Made by a program: the position numbers and the translations under genes. This document shows positions 51,210 through 59,553 of a stretch of DNA of 64,000 bases, piece after piece. The DNA is from Rhodanobacteraceae bacterium (GTDB lineage: Bacteria > Pseudomonadota > Gammaproteobacteria > Xanthomonadales > Rhodanobacteraceae), in assembly GCA_016790075.1 (NCBI GenBank), contig JAEUPP010000080.1, forward strand, positions 34,866-98,865, given 5' to 3'. Position 1 is the stretch's first letter, and every line of letters begins with the position of its first letter. Below the pieces are notes generated by a model. That model was not told where the DNA came from, made no database searches, and saw only the letters and a list, made by a program, of their open reading frames with translations.

Positions 51210-51971
51210 ATGCCCGATGCTCTGTTCGATCTTTCCGGCAAGACGGCGCTGGTCACCGGTGCCAGTCGCGGCATAGGCGCTGCTACGGCACAGTTGCTCG
51301 CCCGCCACGGTGCTGAGGTAATCGTGTCGAGCCGGCGCCTTGAGCCCTGCGAGGAGGTAGCGGCGGGCATCGTCGCTGCCGGCGGCAAGGCGCAGGTGAT
51401 CCCGGCGCATATAGGCGATATCGGCGCGATCGATGCGCTGTTCAGTGAACTCGACGCACGCGGCATCCAGCTTGATCTGCTGGTCAACAATGCCGCGGCC
51501 AATCCCTATTTCGGGCCCATGCTCGACATGCCCTTGTCGGCCTATGACAAGACCGTCGAGGTCAACATTCGCGGCTATTTCTACATGACCCAGCAGGCCG
51601 CCCGGCGCATGGCTGGGCGTGGCGGTGCCATCGTCAACGTTGCGTCGGTCAACGGTCGCCGCGCGGCACCAGGGCAAGGCGTCTATTCGTTTTCCAAGGC
51701 GGCCATCCTGTCCATGACCGAAGCCTGGGCGCGCGAACTGGCCCCGGCGCAGGTCCGAGTCAACGCCGTGTTGCCCGGACTCACCGATACAAAGTTTGCC
51801 AGCGCGCTGACGCAAAATGCGGAGATCTTGCAGACGCTGCTGCGCACGATTCCGATGGCGCGCGCCGCGAAGCCCGACGAAATTGCGCCGCTGATCCTGT
51901 TCCTGTGTTCACCGGCGGCCAGTTACGTGACCGGCGCGAGTTTTGCGGCGGATGGTGGTTATCTGGCCTGA
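51210..51971 (+). CDS. Short-chain dehydrogenase/reductase (FabG-like)
   Basis: A 253-residue SDR with TGASRGIG (16-23), NNAA at 93-96 in place of NNAG, and the YxxxK pair Y159/K163 (VYSFSKAA). The end, PAASYVTGASFAADGGYLA, is the classic SDR C-terminus of the FabG/2,4-dienoyl-reductase type. The start has GGAG 6 bases upstream (ctggagttcccATG). It is divergent from the other SDR with 142 bases between. Possible substrates are 3-oxoacyl compounds or secondary alcohols; nothing in the sequence decides. Confidence 0.88.
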   Translation: MPDALFDLSGKTALVTGASRGIGAATAQLLARHGAEVIVSSRRLEPCEEVAAGIVAAGGKAQVIPAHIGDIGAIDALFSELDARGIQLDLLVNNAAANPYFGPMLDMPLSAYDKTVEVNIRGYFYMTQQAARRMAGRGGAIVNVASVNGRRAAPGQGVYSFSKAAILSMTEAWARELAPAQVRVNAVLPGLTDTKFASALTQNAEILQTLLRTIPMARAAKPDEIAPLILFLCSPAASYVTGASFAADGGYLA

Positions 51972-52092
51972 AAGGCGTGACTTCAGCGAATACGCTGGGT
52001 GCGGGCCGGCCATGGCAACGCGCCAATTGCAGCCAATGGTCTGATGCCGACTTGGCGCGCAACGTGCGGCGGCCCGCCTTGGGCGCGTTCCA

Positions 52093-52971
52093 TCACGACC
52101 GTCGCGCCAACAGCGGGTGCACGATGACCGCGGCGACGATGATCACGACACCGAGATAGAAGGACGCATTCAGTTCGCGCTGCTCGCCGAACAGCAGTGC
52201 CGCGATGGTGATGGCGTAGACGGGTTCCAGGTTGATCGCGAGCTGCGCGGTGAAGGCGCTGATCTGGCGCAAGGCGATCAGCGACAGCGCGAACGGCAGC
52301 AGGGTACAGCCATAGGCGAGCAGCGCGAGCAGCAGTGTGTCGCGGCCATCGGGCAGTACAAAAGCCGCAGAGTCACCGGCCAGAAACGGCGCGAGCAGGG
52401 TCAGCAGCAATGTGCCGGCGCCGAGTTCGATCGCAGTTACCGTCAACGCGTCCGCGTTTGCGGCGTAGCGTTTGTTCAATGCCGAGAACGCTGACGCGAG
52501 AAACGCTGAGACCACTCCGACCAGCAGGCCGATCTGCATGTCCGACGGCGTTCCGCCGACGACCAGAAGCACGCCGGGCACTACGGCCAGTCCCAGGCCC
52601 AGCTCCCGCGGATCGAAGGGGCGCCGCGCAATCCAGGGTTCGATCAGGGCCAGAAAGATGGGACACAGGCCCATGGAGATGACCGCAACCGAGGCGTTGG
52701 CGAGCTTGATCGCGCCATAGAACGTGAGCCAATGCAGCGCGACGACCAGGCCTATTCCGGCATAGATCGCCAGCTGCCGCCGCGGCATTCGGCGCAGGCC
52801 GCGCCAGACCTGCGGCAACAGCAGGGCGGTTCCACTGACCAGCAGCATGCGCCACCAGACCAGTGCCGTCGCCGGCAAGCTGATCAGCTTGCCGAGTATT
52901 GCGGTAAGTCCCCAGAGCAGGACGCAAAAGTGAATCTGCAGCAGTGCGGTAGTCGATGCGGAGACAGGCAA
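52093..52971 (-). CDS. EamA/DMT-family transporter
   Basis: A protein of about 292 residues with ten membrane helices in two EamA repeats (first starting FCVLLWGLTAILGKLISLPA, second starting IGLLVGVVSAFLASAFSALN). The motif ALEPVYAITIAALLFGEQ is represented as NLEPVYAITIAALLFGEQ. It is a drug/metabolite exporter or importer of unknown substrate. The start is uncertain: no ATG is in frame near the expected beginning, and I use a TTG at 52971. The open frame extends upstream into the divergent purine permease gene, where it cannot be real. Confidence 0.82.
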   Translation of the reverse strand: MPVSASTTALLQIHFCVLLWGLTAILGKLISLPATALVWWRMLLVSGTALLLPQVWRGLRRMPRRQLAIYAGIGLVVALHWLTFYGAIKLANASVAVISMGLCPIFLALIEPWIARRPFDPRELGLGLAVVPGVLLVVGGTPSDMQIGLLVGVVSAFLASAFSALNKRYAANADALTVTAIELGAGTLLLTLLAPFLAGDSAAFVLPDGRDTLLLALLAYGCTLLPFALSLIALRQISAFTAQLAINLEPVYAITIAALLFGEQRELNASFYLGVVIIVAAVIVHPLLARRS

Positions 52972-53191
52972 AGGGCACCGGCGGCCAAGGGCGAAACGGC
53001 GAGCATGCCAGTTTTGCCGCAGGGTTGCCGCGAGGCGTGATTCCGCGGCAGCCTGCAGAGCTTTGGTATCACATAGGCCGGAATGCCGCCGACCGAAGCC
53101 CGTAGAGCGGCGGCGAAAACACGATGCGCCATTGACGGCCAGGCATTCGCGCGAAATGCTGGCGCGGACGCCTCGACAAACGGAGATTCCC

Positions 53192-54481
53192 GTGCTCGAC
53201 CGCTGGTTCCAGCTGCGCGAAAGCGGCAGCGACGTGCGCACCGAATGCCTGGCCGGCCTCGCCACGTTTCTGGCCATGGCCTACATCATGTTCGTGAATC
53301 CCGAGATCCTGGCCGCGGCCGGCATGCCGCGCGACGCGGTATTCGTCGCGACCTGCGTTGCGGCAGCGATCGGTTCGGCAGTCATGGGCCTGTACGCGAA
53401 CTATCCGATCGCACTGGCGCCCGGCATGGGTCTCAATGCGTATTTTGCCTACAGCGTAGTGCAGGGCATGGGCTTTAGCTGGCAGGCGGCGCTGGGCGCC
53501 GTGTTCCTGTCCGGCTGCCTGTTTGTCGCCGTCAGTCTGTTCCGTGTGCGCGAGTGGATCGTCGATGCGATTCCGCATTCGCTGAAACTCGCGATCTCGG
53601 CCGGTATCGGCCTGTTCCTTGCGGTCATAGGCTTCAAGAACGCGGGCCTGATCACAGCCAATCCGGCGACCTTGGTCGGGCTGGGCGACCTGCACGCCCC
53701 CAGCGTGTTGTATGCGGCGGCGGGCCTGCTGCTGATTGTCGGGCTGGAAGCGCGCCGCGTCCGCGGCGGCATCATCATCGGCATTCTCGTGGTGACGCTG
53801 GCGGCAATCGTATGCGGACACGCCACTTTTTCCGGCGTGTTCGCGCTACCGCCTTCGCCCCTGCCGACCTTGCTGCAGCTTGATATCTCCGCGGCGATTG
53901 ATGCCGGACTCGTGACCGTGGTGCTGACCTTCTTCCTGGTCGAACTGTTCGATGCGACCGGCACGCTGATCGGCGTCAGCCATCGCGCCGGACTGCTGGA
54001 CGCACAAGGGCGTCTGCCGCGGCTGCGCCGCGCCTTGCTGGCCGATTCGAGCGCCATCGTCGCGGGTGCGGCGCTCGGCACTTCATCGACGACGGCCTAT
54101 ATCGAAAGCGCGGCCGGTACCGCGGTCGGCGGACGCACCGGGCTTACGGCGCTGGTCGTTGCCCTGCTGTTTCTCGCCGCATTGTTCCTGTCGCCGCTGG
54201 CCGCCAGCGTGCCGCCTTTTGCTACCGCGCCGGCACTGATCTATGTCGCGATCCTGATGGCGCGCGGGCTGGCGGAACTGGCCTGGGAGGATCTCACCGA
54301 GGCAGCCCCTGCCGTGATCTGCGCGCTGGCCATGCCCCTCACGTTCTCGATAGCGCATGGCATTGCGTTCGGGTTTATCGCTTACGCTGGCATCAAGCTG
54401 TTCGCCGGGCGCTGGCGTGACATTCCGCCGGCAGTGGCCGTGATTGCACTGGTGTTCGTGGCGAAATTCGCCTGGATCTGA
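53192..54481 (+). CDS. NCS2-family guanine/hypoxanthine (AzgA-like) permease
   Basis: From a GTG with GGAG upstream the product is 429 residues with about 12-13 membrane segments. Signatures of the AzgA-like branch are TECLAGLATFLAMAYIMFVN, the substrate-site LAPGMGLNAYFAYSV, VLTFFLVELFDATGTLIGVS and GTSSTTAYIESAAGTAVGGR. These proteins are proton-coupled importers of adenine, guanine or hypoxanthine. The frame is open upstream to 53063, but that part lacks family sequence. It is convergent with the unknown gene at 54557. Confidence 0.93.
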   Translation: MLDRWFQLRESGSDVRTECLAGLATFLAMAYIMFVNPEILAAAGMPRDAVFVATCVAAAIGSAVMGLYANYPIALAPGMGLNAYFAYSVVQGMGFSWQAALGAVFLSGCLFVAVSLFRVREWIVDAIPHSLKLAISAGIGLFLAVIGFKNAGLITANPATLVGLGDLHAPSVLYAAAGLLLIVGLEARRVRGGIIIGILVVTLAAIVCGHATFSGVFALPPSPLPTLLQLDISAAIDAGLVTVVLTFFLVELFDATGTLIGVSHRAGLLDAQGRLPRLRRALLADSSAIVAGAALGTSSTTAYIESAAGTAVGGRTGLTALVVALLFLAALFLSPLAASVPPFATAPALIYVAILMARGLAELAWEDLTEAAPAVICALAMPLTFSIAHGIAFGFIAYAGIKLFAGRWRDIPPAVAVIALVFVAKFAWI

Positions 54482-54492
54482 CCCGGACACTT

Positions 54493-54529
54493 CGGTTGCG
54501 GCAAGCCGTAGCCCGGCCAACCGCAACCG
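54493..54529. terminator. Inverted repeat between convergent genes
   Basis: CGGTTGCGG (54493-54501) and CCGCAACCG (54521-54529) are perfectly complementary, with a 19-base spacer that itself can fold (GCC...GGC). It lies 12 bases after the purine permease stop and 27 bases beyond the convergent stop, consistent with a shared terminator. Confidence 0.6.
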
Positions 54530-54556
54530 AGGGCGCGTCCGTTGCGCTTGCCTGCA

Positions 54557-54964
54557 TCAGGCTCCGGGACCGAACTGTCCGGTGACCGGGTCGGAATCGG
54601 CCTGCGCCGGGCGCGGCACGAAAGGCGTCAGGGTGACACGCGCGTAGAGCTCGTCGCGCAGCGTCAGCACCGGTACGCCGAAGATGATGGTATCGCCGTC
54701 TTCGTCGAGGCGGTTCTGCGAGACCTGCTGGGTGAAGCTGCGTTTGATCGAGCCCGCGGCGGCCTTGATAAAGGTCGATGCGATGACGGCACGGTCGTCG
54801 TCGAATACCGGGTCGTCGCCGCGCAATACGACCTTCTCGTCGAATACCGTGCCGGCCAGTTCCTCGCGCGGGGAGAAGCGCAGCACATAGCTGACGGTAA
54901 CTTTGCGGCGCTTGTTGCTGACGATGGGGTCGATCTTCAGGACTACGTTGCTAATAGTGGCCAT
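54557..54964 (-). CDS. Cytoplasmic protein of unknown function, probable beta-sandwich
   Basis: The ATG at 54964 with AAGGAAA upstream gives 135 residues with no signal or membrane helix. The sequence alternates hydrophobic and charged residues (VTVSYVLRFSPREELAGTVF, then DEKVVLRGDDPVFDDD), suggesting mainly beta strands. A basic helix SIKRSFTQQVSQNRLDEDGD follows, then TLRDELYARVTLTPFVPRPA. I recognise no family with confidence. It stands alone: convergent with the purine permease and divergent from trhO with 243 bases between. A longer frame from 55291 would overlap trhO and is not supported. Confidence 0.7.
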   Translation of the reverse strand: MATISNVVLKIDPIVSNKRRKVTVSYVLRFSPREELAGTVFDEKVVLRGDDPVFDDDRAVIASTFIKAAAGSIKRSFTQQVSQNRLDEDGDTIIFGVPVLTLRDELYARVTLTPFVPRPAQADSDPVTGQFGPGA

Positions 54965-55207
54965 GGTGCAATTTCCTTTGCATGGAGGTGGTCCGGCGGT
55001 AACGCGGCACCGGTGCCGCGGATGGTCCGGTCCGCGCGGAGCGCTTCGGTTTCCGTCCATCCACGCATTGCGCGTGTTGTGGACAATGGTGCAAAAGTTC
55101 GATCGTTTGCCGGCACTGCCAGACGTCGCCAACCACCCCTGACTTTCGACAGGGGCGGTCGCCCCGCCGGAATCTGACGGCCTGGCGCGAGCCGTTACAA
55201 TGCACGG

Positions 55208-55957
55208 ATGATCACCAATATCGCCGCCTACCATTTCGTCGCCATCGAAGCGCCCCAGGCGCTGATCGACCACCTGCAGCCACATGCGCAAGCCCAGGAC
55301 CTGCGTGGCACCGTGCTGGTTGCCGCCGAGGGCATTAACCTGTTTCTGGCCGGCAGTGATGCCGGAATCGAGGCCTTCCTCACCGAACTGCGCGCCGATC
55401 CGCGCTTCGCCGGGCTCATCGTCAAATACAGCCGCAGTACGCAGATCCCGTTTGCGCGGCTGAAATTCAAGCTCAAGCGCGAAATCATCCGGTTTGGCCG
55501 CGATGGCGCGGATCCGCTGTGCGGACGCGCGCCGGCAGTGGCCCCCGCCGATCTGGCGCGCTGGATAGGCCAGGGCTGTGATGACGCCGGCCGGCGCCTG
55601 GTGCTGCTAGACACACGCAATCGCGAGGAAGTCCGTTACGGCAGTTTCGCCGGCGCACTGTCGCTGCCGATTGACCGCTTCACCGATTTGCCCGCGGCCA
55701 TGGCCGAGCAGGCGCCGGCTCTGGCCGATGCGGCAGTGGTGAGTTTCTGCACCGGTGGCATACGCTGCGAGAAAGCGGCGCTGTGGCTGCGGGCAAACGG
55801 GCTGCCCCAGACCCTGCAGCTGGACGGCGGCATCCTCGGCTATTTCGAGCAAGTCGGCGGTCTCGGTTACGAAGGGCAGTGTTTTGTGTTCGACGAGCGC
55901 GTCGCGCTTGCTCCGGATTTGCGCCCGCTCGTCGATGCCGTGGCCGCTGGTGCCTGA
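55208..55957 (+). CDS. trhO: tRNA U34 hydroxylase TrhO (rhodanese-domain)
   Basis: A 249-residue protein with the YceA/TrhO layout: an N-terminal ferredoxin-like domain (AAYHFVAIEAPQ, GTVLVAAEGINLFLAGS, FARLKFKLKREII) and a rhodanese domain with the active-site Cys181 in SFCTGGIRCEKAA. TrhO uses oxygen and prephenate-independent chemistry to make 5-hydroxyuridine at position 34 of certain tRNAs. It is shorter than E. coli TrhO because the C-terminal Cys-rich extension is missing. It stands alone. Confidence 0.9.
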   Translation: MITNIAAYHFVAIEAPQALIDHLQPHAQAQDLRGTVLVAAEGINLFLAGSDAGIEAFLTELRADPRFAGLIVKYSRSTQIPFARLKFKLKREIIRFGRDGADPLCGRAPAVAPADLARWIGQGCDDAGRRLVLLDTRNREEVRYGSFAGALSLPIDRFTDLPAAMAEQAPALADAAVVSFCTGGIRCEKAALWLRANGLPQTLQLDGGILGYFEQVGGLGYEGQCFVFDERVALAPDLRPLVDAVAAGA

Positions 55958-56274
55958 ATCGGCCCGGCGCCAGGGCGGGGCGATATGCCGCAGCCGCTGG
56001 CTGCAGGATGCGTTGCACATGGGCGGCACGCACCACTAAAGTGCAGCGCAATGGGGCGCTCCTGATTCGCCGGATAGGTCGGGTTCCGGGCTCGTTCCAA
56101 CCCGGGGTCGTCGCGCAAGGACGCTGCATCGTTGAAACCGTTTCGAGCTGACGCCAGCAGGACCTACCGGATGCGGTCAGCACTGACGCGACCGTCCACT
56201 GCTTTGGCGCACTCCGCCCCGGGAACTCGCCACTTCGCCGTGCCGCAGCGCCGAGCCGACACCGCGAGGCATTT
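55958..56274. other. Intergenic region upstream of the RDD-MoxR operon
   Basis: No gene is seen in 317 bases. It should hold the promoter of the operon starting at 56275. A short palindrome, GAAAC-C-GTTTC (56134-56144), and a possible hairpin built from GGGTTCC...GGAACCC-like arms around 56088-56105 are present. An in-frame TGA at 56149 limits how far upstream the RDD gene can begin. Confidence 0.5.
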
Positions 56275-56979
56275 CTGACCACCCCGCTCGCCCCGCCGCT
56301 GGTCGATACCCTGACCCTGGTCGAAACGCCGGAAGGTATAGCCTTGCGGCTGCGCGCTGCCGGCGTGTTGCCGCGCGCAGCCGCCTGGGCTATCGACTTC
56401 GTCCTGCGCATGGCCGTGATATGGGTGTTCAGCATCCTGCTTGTGCTGCTGGGTGACCTGGGGCTGGCGCTGTATCTGATCCTGCTGTTCGCGCTGTTCT
56501 GGCTCTATCCCGTGCTGTTTGAGGTGCTCAACGATGGCCAGACACCGGGCAAGCGCGCGTTGGGCCTGCGCGTGGTCAACGCCAACGGCACACCGGTGGG
56601 CTGGGTGCCATCCATCGTGCGCAATCTCATGCGCACGGTGGACATGCTGCCGCTGTTCTATGGTTTTGGCCTGGTCGCGGGTCTGATCGACCGCAACAGC
56701 CGCCGCTTCGGTGACATGGTCGCCGACACGCTGGTCGTGCATCTCGACAATCCGCACGGACATAGTTCGGCACCGGACGTGCCTGCGGTGCAATCACCGC
56801 TGTCGCTGCCGGCCGCGGACCAGGGCGCGATCGTGGCGTTCGCCGAACGCGCGCGGCAACTCACACCCGAGCGACAGCAGGAGCTTGCCAACCTGCTGCA
56901 GCCGCTGACCCAGGCGCGCGGTGCCGTTGCGGTGCAGCGTCTGCTGGGCATGGCCAGCAGCTTCCTCGGACGGCAGTGA
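56275..56979 (+). CDS. RDD-family membrane protein, apparent CTG start
   Basis: Family sequence extends upstream of any ATG, GTG or TTG. The segment VDTLTLVETPEGIALRLRAAG, standard for the start of RDD proteins in this operon type, lies before the first usual start (a TTG at 56344). A CTG at 56275, 5 bases after GAGG, would give MTTPLAPPLVDTLT and a 234-residue protein. The RDD domain has two to three helices (AAWAIDFVLRMAVIWVFSIL) with the R-D-D charges, NDGQTPGKRALGLRVV, and a cytoplasmic C-terminal helix. It begins the operon RDD-SpoIIM-DUF4129-DUF4350-MoxR-DUF58; a role in membrane assembly of the system is inferred. A sequencing error in a true ATG is possible. Confidence 0.8.
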   Translation: MTTPLAPPLVDTLTLVETPEGIALRLRAAGVLPRAAAWAIDFVLRMAVIWVFSILLVLLGDLGLALYLILLFALFWLYPVLFEVLNDGQTPGKRALGLRVVNANGTPVGWVPSIVRNLMRTVDMLPLFYGFGLVAGLIDRNSRRFGDMVADTLVVHLDNPHGHSSAPDVPAVQSPLSLPAADQGAIVAFAERARQLTPERQQELANLLQPLTQARGAVAVQRLLGMASSFLGRQ

Positions 56980-56981
56980 CG

Positions 56982-57980
56982 ATGAAACAGGATCTGTTCC
57001 AGGCGCGGCACGAGCCGGAGTGGAAAGCCTTCGAGTCCTGGCTGGTCGGCCGCGCGCGGCCGAGTGCAAAGCGGCGCGCGCTGGACGCCGACGGCTTGTT
57101 CAGTGACCTCGATTTTCCCGCCGCCTATCGCCGTATCTGCCAGCATCTCGCTCTCGCCCAGCGCCGCGGCTATAGCGTGCTGCTGATAGACCGGCTGCAG
57201 GACCTGGTGCATCGCGGCCATATCGTGCTGTACCGGCCGCAGCCGCCGAGCTGGCATGCGGCCGTGCATTTTTTTGCCGCGGACTTTCCTCGCCTGGTGC
57301 GCCAGCATTGGCGCGCCATGGGCATTGCCGCGCTGCTGTTTTTCGGCAGCTTCATCGGCGTGATCGTTGCGTTGCAATTCCGGCCCGAGTTGGCTCATTC
57401 CTTGTTCGACGCGGCCGATCTGGCGCGCTTCGAGGCCATGTACGACCCGTCCAACGCCGACGCCAAACTCGGTCGCGAGAGTGGCAGCGATGTAAAAATG
57501 TTTGGTTTTTACATATTAAACAATGTAAGCATTGGTTTTCGCACCATTGCGGCTGGCTTTTTCGCCTGCATAGGCTCGGTCTACGTGCTGCTGTTCAATG
57601 GTCTGTTTCTCGGCGGGGTTGCCGGACATCTGACTGCGATCGGCTATGGCGGCCCGTTCTGGCGTTTTGTTGCGGGGCATTCCGCACCGGAGCTGCTGGC
57701 CATCGTGATATCCGGCGGCGCCGGATTGCAGCTGGGCATGGCGCTGATCGCACCGGGGCGTCGTAGCCGCGCGCGCGCGTTTGTTGAGGCCGGCATCGAC
57801 ATGGCCAAGCTCGCGCTTGGCATTTTCGCGATGCTGGTGTTTGCCGCTTTTGTCGAAGCATTCTGGTCGTCGATAGGCTGGATGCCGGACGTGGTCAAGT
57901 TCAGCGTGGGTGGACTGCTCTGGGTGCTGATACTGCTCTGGCTTTGGCGCGGTGGCCGCGGAGCCCTGCATGCGCCTTGA
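56982..57980 (+). CDS. SpoIIM-like (stage II sporulation protein M family) membrane protein
   Basis: A 332-residue protein with an N-terminal soluble helical part (DLFQARHEPEWKAFESWL, YRRICQHLALAQRRGYSVLL) and about five membrane helices. The family motif KMFGFYILNNVSIGFRTIAA lies in the middle, followed by GSVYVLLFNGLFLGGVAGHL and HSAPELLAIVISGGAGLQLG. The organism does not sporulate; SpoIIM homologues are regular members of MoxR/DUF58/DUF4129 operons in proteobacteria. The ATG lies two bases after the RDD stop, and the end overlaps the DUF4129 gene by 11 bases. A GTG at 56976 is the alternative start. Confidence 0.9.
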   Translation: MKQDLFQARHEPEWKAFESWLVGRARPSAKRRALDADGLFSDLDFPAAYRRICQHLALAQRRGYSVLLIDRLQDLVHRGHIVLYRPQPPSWHAAVHFFAADFPRLVRQHWRAMGIAALLFFGSFIGVIVALQFRPELAHSLFDAADLARFEAMYDPSNADAKLGRESGSDVKMFGFYILNNVSIGFRTIAAGFFACIGSVYVLLFNGLFLGGVAGHLTAIGYGGPFWRFVAGHSAPELLAIVISGGAGLQLGMALIAPGRRSRARAFVEAGIDMAKLALGIFAMLVFAAFVEAFWSSIGWMPDVVKFSVGGLLWVLILLWLWRGGRGALHAP

Positions 57981-59553
57981 CGGCCTGACCGTTGCGCTGC
58001 GGCAACGCACGTCCTGGGAAGCGGCGGACCTGGGTGTCGCGCTGGTGCGACGCCATGCCGGTACGATCTGGCTGAGCTGGATCATCACCACCTTGCCCGT
58101 GTTTGTGCTGCTGAATCTCGGCGCTGCGCTGATCGACAGCGTCTGGCTGGCCTGGCTGTTGCTGTGGTGGCTCAAGCCGGTGTTCGACCGTGTGCCGCTG
58201 TTCGTCCTGTCGCGCGCCGTATTCGGCGCCGTACCGAGTGTGCGCGAGACCTTGCGCATGCAGCGCAGCTGGGGCTGGCGCAGCATGCTCGGCTGGTTGA
58301 GCTGGCGCCGGCTGCATCCGGCGCGCTCGTTGCTGCTGCCGGTGGATCTGCTCGAAGGGCTTGCCGGCTCGCGCCGCAGCGAACGTGTGCGCGTGCTGCA
58401 GCGGGCGGCCAGCGGCACGAGCATGCTGACGACGCTGATCGCGGCACATATGGAATACCTGCTTTCTGTCGGCGTAATGCTGCTGGCCCTGATGTTCGTG
58501 CCGGTGGAGTACTTCAGCGAAGCGGCGCAGCAGTTCTGGCGTACCCTGTTTGACGATCCGCCGATCTGGGCGCAATGCCTGGGCAACTTCGTCACCTGGC
58601 TGGCGATGAGCCTGATCGAGCCGTTCTATGTCGGCGCCGGTTTCGGCCTGTATCTGAACCGGCGCACCCAGCTGGAAGCCTGGGATGTGGAGCTTGCGTT
58701 CCGCCGCATTGCCGCGCGCCTGCGCGCAACAGCTACGGCGCTGCTGCCTTTGCTGTTTGGCATGTTCGTCAGCGTAGCGGCGGTGCGTGCCGAAGATACC
58801 AGCACGGCGGATCAGGTCGGCGGCGCGGCGGCGCAAAGTGTGGACGCCATCGCCGCGGATACGCCGCCGCAGAGCCTGCGCCGTGTGTTTGCCGGCCGGT
58901 ATGTCGAGGACGCCGGTTTCGGGGCGTCGGTCGAGCAGGCCTATGCCGATCCCGATCTGAGCCCCAAGAGCAAGCAATACGTCTGGGAACTGCGGGACAA
59001 GAGCAAAAAGGGAAAAGAGAACAAGTCGCCTGAGCCGAAGTCTTCGTTGCAGCTCTGGCTGGAGGCGTTTGGCAGGATCATGGCGCTTGTTGCCGAGAAC
59101 GCGCTGTGGCTATTGCTTGCGTTGCTGATCGCCTTGCTCGTGCGCTACCACCGCATCTGGCTGCCATGGATCAGTGAGCGTTTTGAACGCGAGCGCAAGC
59201 CCGACGCGCTGGCTGTACACGACATCGCGCTGCCCGAGCACCTGCCCGATGACCTGCCCGCGGCGGTGCGGGCGCTGTGGCAGCAGGGGCGCCAGCGCGA
59301 AGCCTTGGCGCTGCTTTACCGTGCCGCGGTGCTGCGCCTGGATGCGTCATTGGGCACCAGTATGCCGCCCGGCGCGACCGAAGCCGAATGTTTACGCCGT
59401 TCGCGGCGGCTTGCCGATGCAGACTATGCGCAACTGTTCGCGCGCATCGTGCGCTGCTGGCAGGCCGCGGCGTATGCACAGAGGCTGCCGGATGCGCGCG
59501 TTGTGGACGAGCTGCTTGCCGCCTGGTCGGGTAGCCGGAGCGCGAGCGCATGA
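57970..59553 (+). CDS. DUF4129 domain membrane protein
   Basis: A 527-residue protein starting MRLDGLTVALRQRTSWEAAD with several membrane helices in the first 285 residues. A periplasmic-like region (about 270-365) carries Ala/Asp-rich and Lys-rich stretches, and a further helix (NALWLLLALLIALLVRY) follows. The C-terminal DUF4129 domain reads VRALWQQGRQREALALLYRA followed by AVLRLD and RRLADADYAQLFARIVRCWQ. DUF4129 genes accompany MoxR/DUF58 pairs. It overlaps spoIIM by 11 bases and the DUF4350 gene by 4 bases. Function is unknown beyond membership of the MoxR system. Confidence 0.85.
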   Translation: MRLDGLTVALRQRTSWEAADLGVALVRRHAGTIWLSWIITTLPVFVLLNLGAALIDSVWLAWLLLWWLKPVFDRVPLFVLSRAVFGAVPSVRETLRMQRSWGWRSMLGWLSWRRLHPARSLLLPVDLLEGLAGSRRSERVRVLQRAASGTSMLTTLIAAHMEYLLSVGVMLLALMFVPVEYFSEAAQQFWRTLFDDPPIWAQCLGNFVTWLAMSLIEPFYVGAGFGLYLNRRTQLEAWDVELAFRRIAARLRATATALLPLLFGMFVSVAAVRAEDTSTADQVGGAAAQSVDAIAADTPPQSLRRVFAGRYVEDAGFGASVEQAYADPDLSPKSKQYVWELRDKSKKGKENKSPEPKSSLQLWLEAFGRIMALVAENALWLLLALLIALLVRYHRIWLPWISERFERERKPDALAVHDIALPEHLPDDLPAAVRALWQQGRQREALALLYRAAVLRLDASLGTSMPPGATEAECLRRSRRLADADYAQLFARIVRCWQAAAYAQRLPDARVVDELLAAWSGSRSASA

